Source: Actinocorallia populi
GTDB lineage: Bacteria > Actinomycetota > Actinomycetes > Streptosporangiales > Streptosporangiaceae
Length of the DNA: 64,000 nucleotides
Reading direction: 5' to 3'
NCBI RefSeq assembly: GCF_002995495.1
Contig: NZ_PVZV01000001.1
Location: 620,001-684,000 of the forward strand
Under the pieces are notes generated by a model. It had not been told where the DNA came from, ran no database searches, and saw only the letters and a program-made list of their open reading frames with translations. The position numbers and the translations under genes are program-made. This document shows positions 50,299 through 58,698 of the stretch, piece by piece (the first letter of the stretch is position 1; each line of letters begins with the position of its first letter).

Positions 50299-51563
50299 GA
50301 CAGGGTGCGGGCCGCCGCCGTCATCGCGGCGGTGATCCGCTCGACGTCCTCCGGGGTGCTGACGTAGGGCGGCATCGTGTAGATCAGGTCGCGGAAGGGC
50401 CGCAGCCACACGCCGTGCGCCATGACCGCCTCCTGGACCTTCCGCTGGTCGAGGGGGACGCTGGTCTGGACGACGCCGATCGCGCCCTTGACCCGCACGT
50501 CGGCGACGCCGGGCAGGCCCCGCACCCCTTCGAGCCCGGCGGCCAGCCCGGTCTCGATCGCCTTGACCTCGGTGCGCCAGTCGCGTTCGGCCAGCAGCCG
50601 CAGGGAGGCGCCCGCCACGGCGGCGGACAGCGGGTTGGCCATGAACGTCGGGCCGTGCATCAGGGGCGTCTCGCCGCCTGCGCTGAGGCCCGCGGCGACC
50701 CGGTCGGTGCACAGGGTGGCGGCCATGCTGAGGTAGCCGCCGGTGAGCGCCTTGCCGACGCACATGATGTCGGGAACGACCCCGGCGTGGTCGGCGCCCC
50801 ACAGCTCGCCGGTGCGGCCGAACCCGGTGGCGATCTCGTCGAGGATCAGCAGGAGGCCGTGCTCGTCGGCGATGTCGCGCAGCGCCCGCAGGTGGGACGG
50901 GTCGTAGAAGCGCATGCCGCCCGCGCCCTGCACGACCGGCTCGGCGATGATCGCGGCCAGCTCGTGGGCGTGCTCGGCGACGAGCCTTTCCAGGCCGCGG
51001 ACGTAGTCCTCGTCGGGCCCCTGCGGGGGCTCGGGGGCGAAGACGTGCGAGGCCAGGACGTCGGTGAACAGGTGGTGCATGCCGTTCACCGGGTCGCAGA
51101 CGGCCATGTCGCCGAAGGTGTCGCCGTGGTAGCCGCCGCGGACCGTCAGCAGGCGGGGGCGGCTGATCCCCTGGGCGCGCCAGTACTGGAGCGCCATCTT
51201 GATGGCGACCTCGACCGACACCGAGCCGGAGTCGGCGAAGAAGACCTTGGTCAGGCCCGCGGGGGCGAGGTCCAGGAGCGCGGCGGCGAGCTCGACGGCG
51301 GGCGGGTGGGTGAGGCCGCCGAACATGACGTGCGCCATCCTGCCCAGCTGGTCGGTGACCGCGGCGTTGAGGACGGGGTGGTTGTAGCCGTGGATCGCCG
51401 CCCACCACGACGACATGCCGTCCACCAGCTCGGTGCCGTCGGCGAGGGTGAGGCGGACGCCGCGGGCCGAGACCACGGGGTGGGTGGGGATCACCGCGGG
51501 CATCGGGGCGTACGGGTGCCAGACGTGCTCGCGGTCGAAGGCCAGAAGCTCCTCAGGGGTCAT
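50295..51563 (-). CDS. bioA: adenosylmethionine-8-amino-7-oxononanoate aminotransferase
   Basis: A 422-residue PLP enzyme of biotin synthesis. The BioA hallmark [15 protein letters not shown] is at residues 51-65. The PLP sites are Asp242 ([16 protein letters not shown]) and Lys271 ([16 protein letters not shown]). [17 protein letters not shown] is the substrate-side signature. It converts KAPA to DAPA with S-adenosylmethionine as amino donor. No bioB/D/F is adjacent, so the pathway genes are scattered. The ATG at 51563 is used. Confidence 0.93.
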   Translation of the reverse strand: MTPEELLAFDREHVWHPYAPMPAVIPTHPVVSARGVRLTLADGTELVDGMSSWWAAIHGYNHPVLNAAVTDQLGRMAHVMFGGLTHPPAVELAAALLDLAPAGLTKVFFADSGSVSVEVAIKMALQYWRAQGISRPRLLTVRGGYHGDTFGDMAVCDPVNGMHHLFTDVLASHVFAPEPPQGPDEDYVRGLERLVAEHAHELAAIIAEPVVQGAGGMRFYDPSHLRALRDIADEHGLLLILDEIATGFGRTGELWGADHAGVVPDIMCVGKALTGGYLSMAATLCTDRVAAGLSAGGETPLMHGPTFMANPLSAAVAGASLRLLAERDWRTEVKAIETGLAAGLEGVRGLPGVADVRVKGAIGVVQTSVPLDQRKVQEAVMAHGVWLRPFRDLIYTMPPYVSTPEDVERITAAMTAAARTLS

Positions 51564-51737
51564 GACCGTCCACGGTACGCCAGTGATCTGTGTTACTCGC
51601 GAGTAGATGACCTGGGTAATCAGCCGCTTATATCCCGTACGTGAGCTGTCTCACCTGCGGGAACCCATAAGTAGACACTTTGTCACTAGTACTTTGAACG
51701 CGCGTTCCGTGGCATCCCCCGACCCCTGGAGTCCGCC

Positions 51738-52373
51738 GTGCGTCTCGCAGCAGCCCTCACCCTGTCCGCCGCGCTGCTCCTCGGTACCGCCCAGCCCGCC
51801 GCTGCGGCGCCGTCCGTCGACCTCCGCCCGCCCGGCACCGTGGTCGTCGGACCCGGCACGGGCACCTACGCCACCTTCGCGGCCGGCGGCGTTCCCGCTT
51901 CGATCCGCGCTATGGACCTCTACCTCTACAGCCCCGACGGCGACCGCGCCATGGTCGATCTGCAGATCCGCAACCGCCCGGGGATCTGGGAAGGCGAGTA
52001 CAAGTTCCACCGCTCCGAGGGATTCGGACGCTGGAAGGCCGTCCTCACCATGCGCGACGACGCCGGACGTCCGAGCAAGGGCGGCACCGCCCACTTCACC
52101 GTGAAGCGCCGTACGACCCTCTCCACCACCGGCTCCAAGTCGCGTGGCAGCGGTATCTCCGGCGTCCTGCGCAAGATGAAGGACAACGGGAGGTACACGG
52201 CGTACGCCGAGCAGAAGGTGGCCCTGTACCGGTGGAACGGCTCCTGGGCGTACGTCGCCACCGACGTGACGGACGGCAGAGGCCGCTACTCCTTCAAGAC
52301 GCGCTCCGGCAGGCTCCAGATCCGCTACGCCGGCAACGGCCTCGACGCGGGCGCCGTCCGGACGGTGAACTGA
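51738..52373 (+). CDS. secreted protein of unknown function
   Basis: A 211-residue protein from GTG at 51738. The signal peptide RLAAALTLSAALLLGTAQPA ends near AAA (residues 22-24). The mature part starts APSVDLRPPGTVVVGPGTGT and is beta-rich (MDLYLYSPDGDRAMVDLQIR, GIWEGEYKFHRSEGFGRWKA), then a basic linker and a small C-terminal beta module (VALYRWNGSWAYVATDVTDG). The two halves look like Ig-like sandwich domains. Nothing indicates enzymatic activity. It ends one base before the convergent MFS stop. Confidence 0.75.
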   Translation: MRLAAALTLSAALLLGTAQPAAAAPSVDLRPPGTVVVGPGTGTYATFAAGGVPASIRAMDLYLYSPDGDRAMVDLQIRNRPGIWEGEYKFHRSEGFGRWKAVLTMRDDAGRPSKGGTAHFTVKRRTTLSTTGSKSRGSGISGVLRKMKDNGRYTAYAEQKVALYRWNGSWAYVATDVTDGRGRYSFKTRSGRLQIRYAGNGLDAGAVRTVN

Positions 52374-52374
52374 A

Positions 52375-53661
52375 TCAGGCCGCCGGGCTCGTCACGCGCC
52401 ACCGCGAGGCCAGCGTGTAGTACCCCAGCGCGCCCAGCACGTAGGCGACGATCGTGAAGCCCAGGACGGCGTACGACAGGCCGTTCTGGGGGAGCACCGC
52501 CGCGGCGACGCAGGCGGCGCCCACGAAGGCGGCGTTGAAGAGCATGTCGTAGGCGGCGAAGACCCGGCCGCGGAACTCGTCGTCCACGGACTGCTGGACG
52601 ATGGTGTCGACGCAGACCTTGACGCCCTGGGCCGCCACCCCCAGGACGAAGCCGCCCGCCACGTAGAGCGGCTCGCGGAAGGGCACGGCCAGGAACAGCA
52701 GCCCCGCGGCGGCCGTGCCCAGCAGGATCGGGATCCACAGGTCCATGCCCGCCTGACGGCGCGCTTCCGGCGGCCGGACGTTCCCCAGCGCCCTGCCGAT
52801 CCTGCGGGTGACGGGAGGCGTGATCACCGCGCCGACGAAGAAGCCGACACCCGAGACCGCTGTGATCACCGCGACTCCCCCGAAACCGGACGGGAAGTGG
52901 TTGCGGTACAGCAGCAGCGTCATGATCAGCCACAGCCCGTACAGGAACCGGTAGAGGGTGATCGTGCCCAGTGCCAGCGCCGCGGGGCGGCGCTCGGCGA
53001 CATGCCGGAGCCCGGCGACCATGCCGACGACGACGTTGCGCACGGTCTCGCGGTGCAGCTCGTCGGGGCCCAGCCCGTCCGGCGGCAGGGTGCGGGCGAC
53101 CACCGAGGTCGCCAGGTAGCAGCAGGCAGCCGCCAGCAGCGCGGCCTGCGCGCCCGCGAGCTGGACGACGAAGCCCACGCCCGCGCCGACGAACGAGGCG
53201 ATCGTCCCCGACGTCACCGAGACCGTGTTGGCCAGCAGCAGCTCCCGTCCGGGCACCACATGCGGGAGCGCGGCGGGCAGCGCGGCCAGGAAGAAGCGGT
53301 TGACGCCCAGCACGACCAGCGCGGCGAGCAGGAAGGCGTCGGTGTCCAGCAGCATCAGGCCGGTCATCACCAGGACGCACGCCGCCCGCACCAGCGGGGT
53401 GTACACCAGGACCTGGCGGCGCCGCCAGCGGTCGAGCAGGACGCCGGTGAACGGGCCGAGCACCGAGTAGGGCAGCAGCAGGACGGCGAAGGCGACGGCG
53501 GCCTTGGCGGCCGTCGTCTGCTGCTCCGGGGAGAAGAAGATGTAGCCGCCCAGCGCGATCTGGACCATGCCGTCCGCGAACTGCGACGTCAACCGGGTGG
53601 CGTAGAGACGGCGGAAGTCTCTTTCTCGCCAGACTTCACGTATCCCCACGTCAGCCACCAT
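52375..53661 (-). CDS. MFS transporter (12-helix type)
   Basis: A 428-residue membrane protein with about 12 helices. Its N-terminus REVWRERDFRRLYATRLTSQ and the loop motif GVLLDRWRRRQVLVYTPLVR are typical of the MFS-3/enterobactin-exporter-like group. Helix-rich stretches such as ALVVLGVNRFFLAALPAALP and FVLGVAAQGVKVCVDTIVQQ follow. The substrate is unknown. The GTG/ATG start zone near 53661 is followed by a Glu/Arg-rich leader. It is downstream of ino1 but behind a terminator hairpin. Confidence 0.85.
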   Translation of the reverse strand: MVADVGIREVWRERDFRRLYATRLTSQFADGMVQIALGGYIFFSPEQQTTAAKAAVAFAVLLLPYSVLGPFTGVLLDRWRRRQVLVYTPLVRAACVLVMTGLMLLDTDAFLLAALVVLGVNRFFLAALPAALPHVVPGRELLLANTVSVTSGTIASFVGAGVGFVVQLAGAQAALLAAACCYLATSVVARTLPPDGLGPDELHRETVRNVVVGMVAGLRHVAERRPAALALGTITLYRFLYGLWLIMTLLLYRNHFPSGFGGVAVITAVSGVGFFVGAVITPPVTRRIGRALGNVRPPEARRQAGMDLWIPILLGTAAAGLLFLAVPFREPLYVAGGFVLGVAAQGVKVCVDTIVQQSVDDEFRGRVFAAYDMLFNAAFVGAACVAAAVLPQNGLSYAVLGFTIVAYVLGALGYYTLASRWRVTSPAA

Positions 53662-53674
53662 ACGCCCCGGAAAA

Positions 53675-53715
53675 CACGGAATCCCCAGACGGCACTCCGT
53701 CCGGGGATTCCCGTG
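53675..53715 (-). terminator. hairpin after ino1
   Basis: CACGG-AATCCCC (53675-53686) pairs with GGGGATTCCCGTG (53703-53715) with one bulge. An inner stem GACGG/CCGTC encloses CACT. It lies about 20 bases beyond the ino1 stop on the minus strand. Confidence 0.7.
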
Positions 53716-53736
53716 AGGCTTCGGGCGTGCCGGGCC

Positions 53737-54816
53737 TCAGCGCTCGACGTCGCCGCGGATGAAGGCCTCGACGGCCTCGCGCGCCTGGTCGTCGTTGTAC
53801 TGCTCCGGCGGGGACTTCATGAAGTAGGAGCTGGCCGACAGGATCGGGCCGCCGATCCCGCGGTCCTTGGCGATCTTGGCGGCGCGGACCGCGTCGATGA
53901 TCACGCCGGCGGAGTTCGGGGAGTCCCAGACCTCCAGCTTGTACTCCAGGTTCAGCGGGGTGTCGCCGAAGGACTTGCCCTCCAGGCGGACGTAGGCCCA
54001 CTTGCGGTCGTCCAGCCACGGCACGTGGTCCGACGGGCCGATGTGCACGTCGGCCTTGGCCATCTCGTGCGGGATCTGCGAGGTGACCGACTGGGTCTTG
54101 GAGATCTTCTTGGACTGCAGGCGCTTGCGCTCCAGCATGTTCATGAAGTCCATGTTCCCGCCGAAGTTGAGCTGGTACGTGCGCAGCAGCTCCACTCCGC
54201 GGTCCTCGAACAGCTTGGCCATCACCCGGTGGGTGATGGTCGCGCCGACCTGGGACTTGATGTCGTCGCCGACGATCGGGACACCCGCGTCGGTGAACTT
54301 CTTGGCCCACTCGGGGTCGGAGGCGATGAACACCGGCAGGGCGTTCACGAACGCCACCTTGGCGTCGAGGCAGGCCTGCGCGTAGAAGCGGTCGGCCTCC
54401 TCCGAACCCACGGGCAGGTAGGACACCAGAACGTCCACCTGCGCGTCCTTCAGCGCCTGCACGACGTCCACCGGCTCGGCGTCGGACTCCTCGACCATGT
54501 CGAGGTAGTACTCCCCGAGACCGTCGAAGGTGTGGCCGCGCTGCACGGTCACGCCGGTCGGCGGGACCTCGGCGAACTTGATCGTGTTGTTCTCGCTGGC
54601 GTGGATGGCGTGCGCGAGGTCCTGACCGACCTTCTTCGCATCGACGTCGAACGCCGCGACGAACTCCACGTCACCGACGTGGTAGTCGCCGAACTGAACG
54701 TGCATCAGCCCGGGAACCCGCTGCTCGGGCGCCGCGTTCTTGTAGAACTCGACCCCCTGGACGAGTGAAGAGGCGCAGTTGCCCACTCCAACGATGGCTA
54801 CGCGCACCGAACCCAT
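53737..54816 (-). CDS. ino1: inositol-3-phosphate (myo-inositol-1-phosphate) synthase
   Basis: A 359-residue enzyme from ATG at 54816 (AAGGAG upstream). It begins [20 protein letters not shown], the NAD site. Other family features are [74 protein letters not shown] and [20 protein letters not shown]. It makes inositol 3-phosphate from glucose 6-phosphate, the first step toward phosphatidylinositol and mycothiol in actinobacteria. It follows a PadR regulator by 73 bases, in the standard ino1-PadR pairing. Confidence 0.95.
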   Translation of the reverse strand: MGSVRVAIVGVGNCASSLVQGVEFYKNAAPEQRVPGLMHVQFGDYHVGDVEFVAAFDVDAKKVGQDLAHAIHASENNTIKFAEVPPTGVTVQRGHTFDGLGEYYLDMVEESDAEPVDVVQALKDAQVDVLVSYLPVGSEEADRFYAQACLDAKVAFVNALPVFIASDPEWAKKFTDAGVPIVGDDIKSQVGATITHRVMAKLFEDRGVELLRTYQLNFGGNMDFMNMLERKRLQSKKISKTQSVTSQIPHEMAKADVHIGPSDHVPWLDDRKWAYVRLEGKSFGDTPLNLEYKLEVWDSPNSAGVIIDAVRAAKIAKDRGIGGPILSASSYFMKSPPEQYNDDQAREAVEAFIRGDVER

Positions 54817-54889
54817 CCGGTAGCTCCTTTTCTCTAACCCTGTCGGGGGTCTGATGCGATCCCCAGGCTTTTGGTAGGTACGGAGGCCC

Positions 54890-55513
54890 CTAGGAGGGGG
54901 CATCCAGGTCATTGCCCTTTACTGCGTCCTGCTGCGGCTCGGACCTCTGGTCCGCCGCCTGCGCGTGTTCCCGCCCGATGAGCTCGTTGAGCCACCGGAC
55001 CTCGCGCTCCACCGACTCGAGCCCGTGGTTCTGCAGCTCGAGGGTGTAGCTGTCGACCCGTTCCCGGGTGCGGGTGAACGCGGTCCGCACGTGCTCCAGG
55101 CGCTCCTCCAGCCGGCTGCGCCGGCCCTCGAGGATGCGCAGGCGCACATCCGCCCGGGTCTGGCCGAAGAAGGCGAAGTGCACACCGAAGCCCTCGTCCT
55201 CCCACGCCGCCGGGCCGGCTTCGGAAAGGAGCCTCTGCAGGTGCTCCTTGCCTTCCGCCGTGAGCTTGTAAACGATCTTCGCCCGCTTGCTCTGCAGCGT
55301 CCCCGGGGGCGCCTCCTCCTGGTCCTCCTCGGTGATCAGCCCCTGGGCGAGGAGCTGCTTGAGGCAGGGGTAGAGCGTCCCGTAGGAGAACGCCCGGAAC
55401 ATGCCGAGCAGGGTGTTGAGCTGCTTGCGCAGCTCATACCCGTGCATCGGGGACTCATGGAGCAGCCCGAGTACGGCGAGCTCGAGCACGCCGCTCCTCT
55501 TGCCGCCGCCCAT
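54890..55513 (-). CDS. PadR-family transcriptional regulator
   Basis: A 207-residue protein from ATG at 55513 (GGAGG six bases upstream). The PadR winged helix is about 8-85: [20 protein letters not shown], then [20 protein letters not shown] and [11 protein letters not shown]. The C-terminal helices (about 110-190) form the dimer arm. It probably controls itself and ino1 through the ATGTATCG dyads just upstream (55539-55570). The inducer is unknown. This PadR is a regular neighbour of ino1 in actinomycetes. Confidence 0.88.
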   Translation of the reverse strand: MGGGKRSGVLELAVLGLLHESPMHGYELRKQLNTLLGMFRAFSYGTLYPCLKQLLAQGLITEEDQEEAPPGTLQSKRAKIVYKLTAEGKEHLQRLLSEAGPAAWEDEGFGVHFAFFGQTRADVRLRILEGRRSRLEERLEHVRTAFTRTRERVDSYTLELQNHGLESVEREVRWLNELIGREHAQAADQRSEPQQDAVKGNDLDAPS

Positions 55514-55538
55514 GGCACCCTCCGCGGTATCTCCACCA

Positions 55539-55570
55539 GATGTATCGTCCAAATGTATCGGCTCGATACA
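55539..55570. promoter_or_regulatory. PadR operator
   Basis: ATGTATCG (55552-55559) and CGATACAT (55563-55570) form a perfect 8-3-8 dyad. A further direct half-site ATGTATCG is at 55539-55546, 13 bases before. ATGT...ACAT arms are typical for PadR. The site is about 25-57 bases upstream of the PadR start. Confidence 0.75.
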
Positions 55571-55789
55571 TCGCCAAGATACGTAGTGTGAACCGCCTTC
55601 GCAAGATGCCCCATTCAGGCATCTATGTCGTAACCGTGTGGTCCATCCCACCCTCTGGGGCTTGTTCGCCTCGGTACCATGGCGCCGCTAGACACCTGAC
55701 GCTGCTGGGGCTGTCGACCCCCCACCCCGCACCGGCAGCGCCGACGTGGGGGTCCCGACCGGGGCCCGCACCCAGCCGGGAGAGGTCGT

Positions 55790-58528
55790 GTGAGTAATCC
55801 GCCGAACGGGCCGGGCTTCGGAGCCCCCGGCAATGGACCGGAGGATGACTGGTTCAGGCCGGCGCCACAGGCCCGGGAAGAGATCTACCGCGAGTCCGAG
55901 TACGGCAACAGCTCGCCGCAGTTCGAGCCGTACGAGGCGCCTTACGACGACTACGGGCAGAACGGTCACGCAGCGTACGACGGCGGACACGACTCCTACG
56001 GCCAGCCCGGCCAGCCGTACGACGACGCCTACGCATCGCCCGACGGGCAGGGGTACGCGGCCACGACGGTGAACGGGGCGGTCGGCTACGAGGACGACCT
56101 CGACCAGACGAGGCTCGACGGCACTCCCGTCCGGGACACCGATCCACCTGGAGACGGGGACGGGGACGGGAAGAAGGCCTCCAAGAAGGAGGGCTGGAAG
56201 AAGTACGTCCCCAACTGGAAGATCGTCGCGGGTGTCTGCGTGCTGGGACTGGTCGCCTCGGGGACCCTGGTCGGCGTCGGTTACGCGACCACGGAGACTC
56301 CGGATCTGACCAGGGACGCCAAAGCGTCCGCCACGACCCAGGGTTCGAACGTCTACTGGGCCAACCAGAACGCCCGGCCGATCTTCCGCGTCGGCCAAGC
56401 CCGGGAGAATGTCAAACTCGAACAGGTGCCTCTGCACGTGCGGCAGGCGGTGATGGCGGCCGAGCAGCGGCAGTTCGAGACCGAACCCGGCATCTCACCG
56501 CGCGGCCTGGCCCGTGCGGCGTACAACACGGCCACGGGCGGCCAGGTGCAGGGCGGCTCCACGATCACCCAGCAGCTCGCCCGCAACTACCTGAACGACC
56601 TGAGCACAGAACGCAGCATCGGACGCAAGTTCAAAGAGATCTTCGCCGCGCTGAAGATGGAGGACAAGTACTCCAAGGACGTGATCCTCGAGAAGTACCT
56701 GAACACCATCCCCTTCGGCCGCCAGGCGGACGGCATCCAGGCCGCCTCCCGCGCGTACTTCCACAAGAACGTCGACAAGCTCACCATCGCCGAGGGCGCG
56801 CTGCTCGCGGCGATGATCCAGCAGCCGTACTACTTCTGCACGCGGGTGGGCCCCCAATGCCCGGAGGACTCCGGCAAATACCAGGGGCTGCTGTTCCGCT
56901 GGGACTACGTGCTCAGGGGCATGGTCTCCGAGGGCTGGCTGACCCAGGCCGAAAAGGACAAGCTGAAGTTCCCCGCGACCAAGAAGAGCTGGGTGTGGAC
57001 GTCCGATGAGGATGATCAGACCGGCCATATTCGGGAGCGGATCAACGTCGAGCTGGCGAGCATCCCGGAATTCGACGAGGACCTGGTGCACACCGGTGGC
57101 TACAAGATCTTCACCAGCCTCGACCGGAACCTGATGAAACACGCCAAGCAGGCGGTCAAGGAGCAGGCGCCCAAACCGACGTCCAAGGAGATGGCGCGGG
57201 TGGTCCGCTCCGGTCTCGTGGTGGTGAACCCGAAGGACGGCGCGATCGTCGCCTTCTACGGGGGCAACGCCAAGAAGGAGCAGTCGGACGCCGCCCTGGT
57301 GGAGCGGCCGCAGATCGGTTCGTCCTTCAAGCCCTACGTACTGGCCACCGCGCTCTCCCAGAACATCAACGTCAAGTCGATGATCGAAGGGCGCGGCCTG
57401 ATCTGCCTGGACGGGGTCACCGGTGACGTCGTTCCCGGCCCGCGGGACGAGACCCAGTGCAAGGCGAAGAACGCGAACGGCTACTGGATGCGGAGCGAGC
57501 ACGGCGAGGGGCAGGCCATCTCGCTGATCAAGGCGACCGAGCAGTCGATCAACTCCTCGTTCGTCCGGCTCGCCCTGAAACTCGGCCTGCCGAAGGTCAT
57601 CGGCATGGCGGAGAGCTTCGGCGTTCCGAAGAGCGCTTTGGAGGACATGCACGACAGGGCCAGTCTCGCGCTCGGCACGATCAACGTCTCCGCCATGAAC
57701 CAGGCAGGGGGCTACGCGGCCTTCGCCAATGGTGGCAGAGCCGTTACTCCGCACATCATCAAGAGGATCGTCAAAGAAGTCGACGGCAAGGTGGTGGAGG
57801 AGATCAAGCTGCCCTGGGTCAAGCCCGGCAAGCAGATCCTGACCGAGGACCAGACGGCCCAGGCGACCGTTGCGATGCGGGCGGTGGTCACCCAGGGCAC
57901 TGGTACCAAGGCCAGGCTCACCAGCCAGCCGGCGGCCGGTAAGACCGGTACGACCGACGAGGGCGCGGCGACCTGGTTCGTCGGCTACACCCCGCAGTAC
58001 TCGGCCGCCGCGACGGTCTTCCATCAGAAAAGCAAGTCGTTGAGTCCCTACATCGGCGGGGACATCTACGGTGGTGAATACGCGGCCAGCATCTGGAAGG
58101 CCTTCATGGACAAGGCACTGGCGGGCAAGGAGGTCGTCGACTTCCCGACGACCACCTACTCGGGCCAGACAGAGATGTATGACTCGCCGAAGCCCAAGCC
58201 GACGAAGACCGAAAAAGAGTGCAATCCCCTCATGCAGCTGGCGGGGCAGTGCGGTAACGAGCACGAGCAGCCCCAGCCGCAGAACCCGCACGACCTGCCC
58301 GGCTGCACCGAGGGCAACCTGATGAACTGCGACCCGAACAAGCCGCCGCCCGGCACCGAGGGCGCCCCTCCCGGCTGGTGGTGCGCGGTGCACCCCGAGT
58401 ACGGCGCCTGCCAGGCCAACCAGCCGGGGGCCCCGGGCGGACCGCCCGACAATGATGGCGACGGCATCCCGGCCGACCAGGACCCGAACGACAACGATCC
58501 GAACTGGCCGAACCAGCAACATCCGTAA
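55790..58528 (+). CDS. ponA: bifunctional class A penicillin-binding protein
   Basis: A 912-residue enzyme from GTG at 55790. A disordered cytoplasmic tail of about 140 residues (Tyr/Asp/Gly-rich) leads to a transmembrane anchor at about 144-166. The GT51 transglycosylase domain (about 185-370) has catalytic Glu225 (AAEQRQFE) and GGSTITQQLARNYLND. The transpeptidase domain (about 460-780) has S511xxK514 (GSSFK), S586-I-N588 and K718-T-G (GKTGTTDE). A Pro/Asn-rich tail of about 100 residues follows, with DNDGDGIPADQDPNDNDPN resembling a calcium-binding thrombospondin type 3 repeat. It polymerises and cross-links peptidoglycan. Confidence 0.95.
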   Translation: MSNPPNGPGFGAPGNGPEDDWFRPAPQAREEIYRESEYGNSSPQFEPYEAPYDDYGQNGHAAYDGGHDSYGQPGQPYDDAYASPDGQGYAATTVNGAVGYEDDLDQTRLDGTPVRDTDPPGDGDGDGKKASKKEGWKKYVPNWKIVAGVCVLGLVASGTLVGVGYATTETPDLTRDAKASATTQGSNVYWANQNARPIFRVGQARENVKLEQVPLHVRQAVMAAEQRQFETEPGISPRGLARAAYNTATGGQVQGGSTITQQLARNYLNDLSTERSIGRKFKEIFAALKMEDKYSKDVILEKYLNTIPFGRQADGIQAASRAYFHKNVDKLTIAEGALLAAMIQQPYYFCTRVGPQCPEDSGKYQGLLFRWDYVLRGMVSEGWLTQAEKDKLKFPATKKSWVWTSDEDDQTGHIRERINVELASIPEFDEDLVHTGGYKIFTSLDRNLMKHAKQAVKEQAPKPTSKEMARVVRSGLVVVNPKDGAIVAFYGGNAKKEQSDAALVERPQIGSSFKPYVLATALSQNINVKSMIEGRGLICLDGVTGDVVPGPRDETQCKAKNANGYWMRSEHGEGQAISLIKATEQSINSSFVRLALKLGLPKVIGMAESFGVPKSALEDMHDRASLALGTINVSAMNQAGGYAAFANGGRAVTPHIIKRIVKEVDGKVVEEIKLPWVKPGKQILTEDQTAQATVAMRAVVTQGTGTKARLTSQPAAGKTGTTDEGAATWFVGYTPQYSAAATVFHQKSKSLSPYIGGDIYGGEYAASIWKAFMDKALAGKEVVDFPTTTYSGQTEMYDSPKPKPTKTEKECNPLMQLAGQCGNEHEQPQPQNPHDLPGCTEGNLMNCDPNKPPPGTEGAPPGWWCAVHPEYGACQANQPGAPGGPPDNDGDGIPADQDPNDNDPNWPNQQHP

Positions 58529-58605
58529 CATCCGGATTCTCCTGCAGCGGCCCGTCGACACGTGGCCGCGGCGGGAGAACCACCGCCTTACCGGCGTCTG
58601 ACGAG

Positions 58606-58632
58606 GGCCCGCACGAACGTTCCGTGCGGGCC
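58606..58632 (+). terminator. terminator after the PBP gene
   Basis: GGCCCGCACG (58606-58615) pairs with CGTGCGGGCC (58623-58632) across a 7-base loop, followed by TTCTTCC. Confidence 0.8.
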
Positions 58633-58698
58633 TTCTTCCGTTCATACCCCCGAAGCGCTTAACAGGGTCACCGGACGGACGTGGTAGAACGCCTGAGT

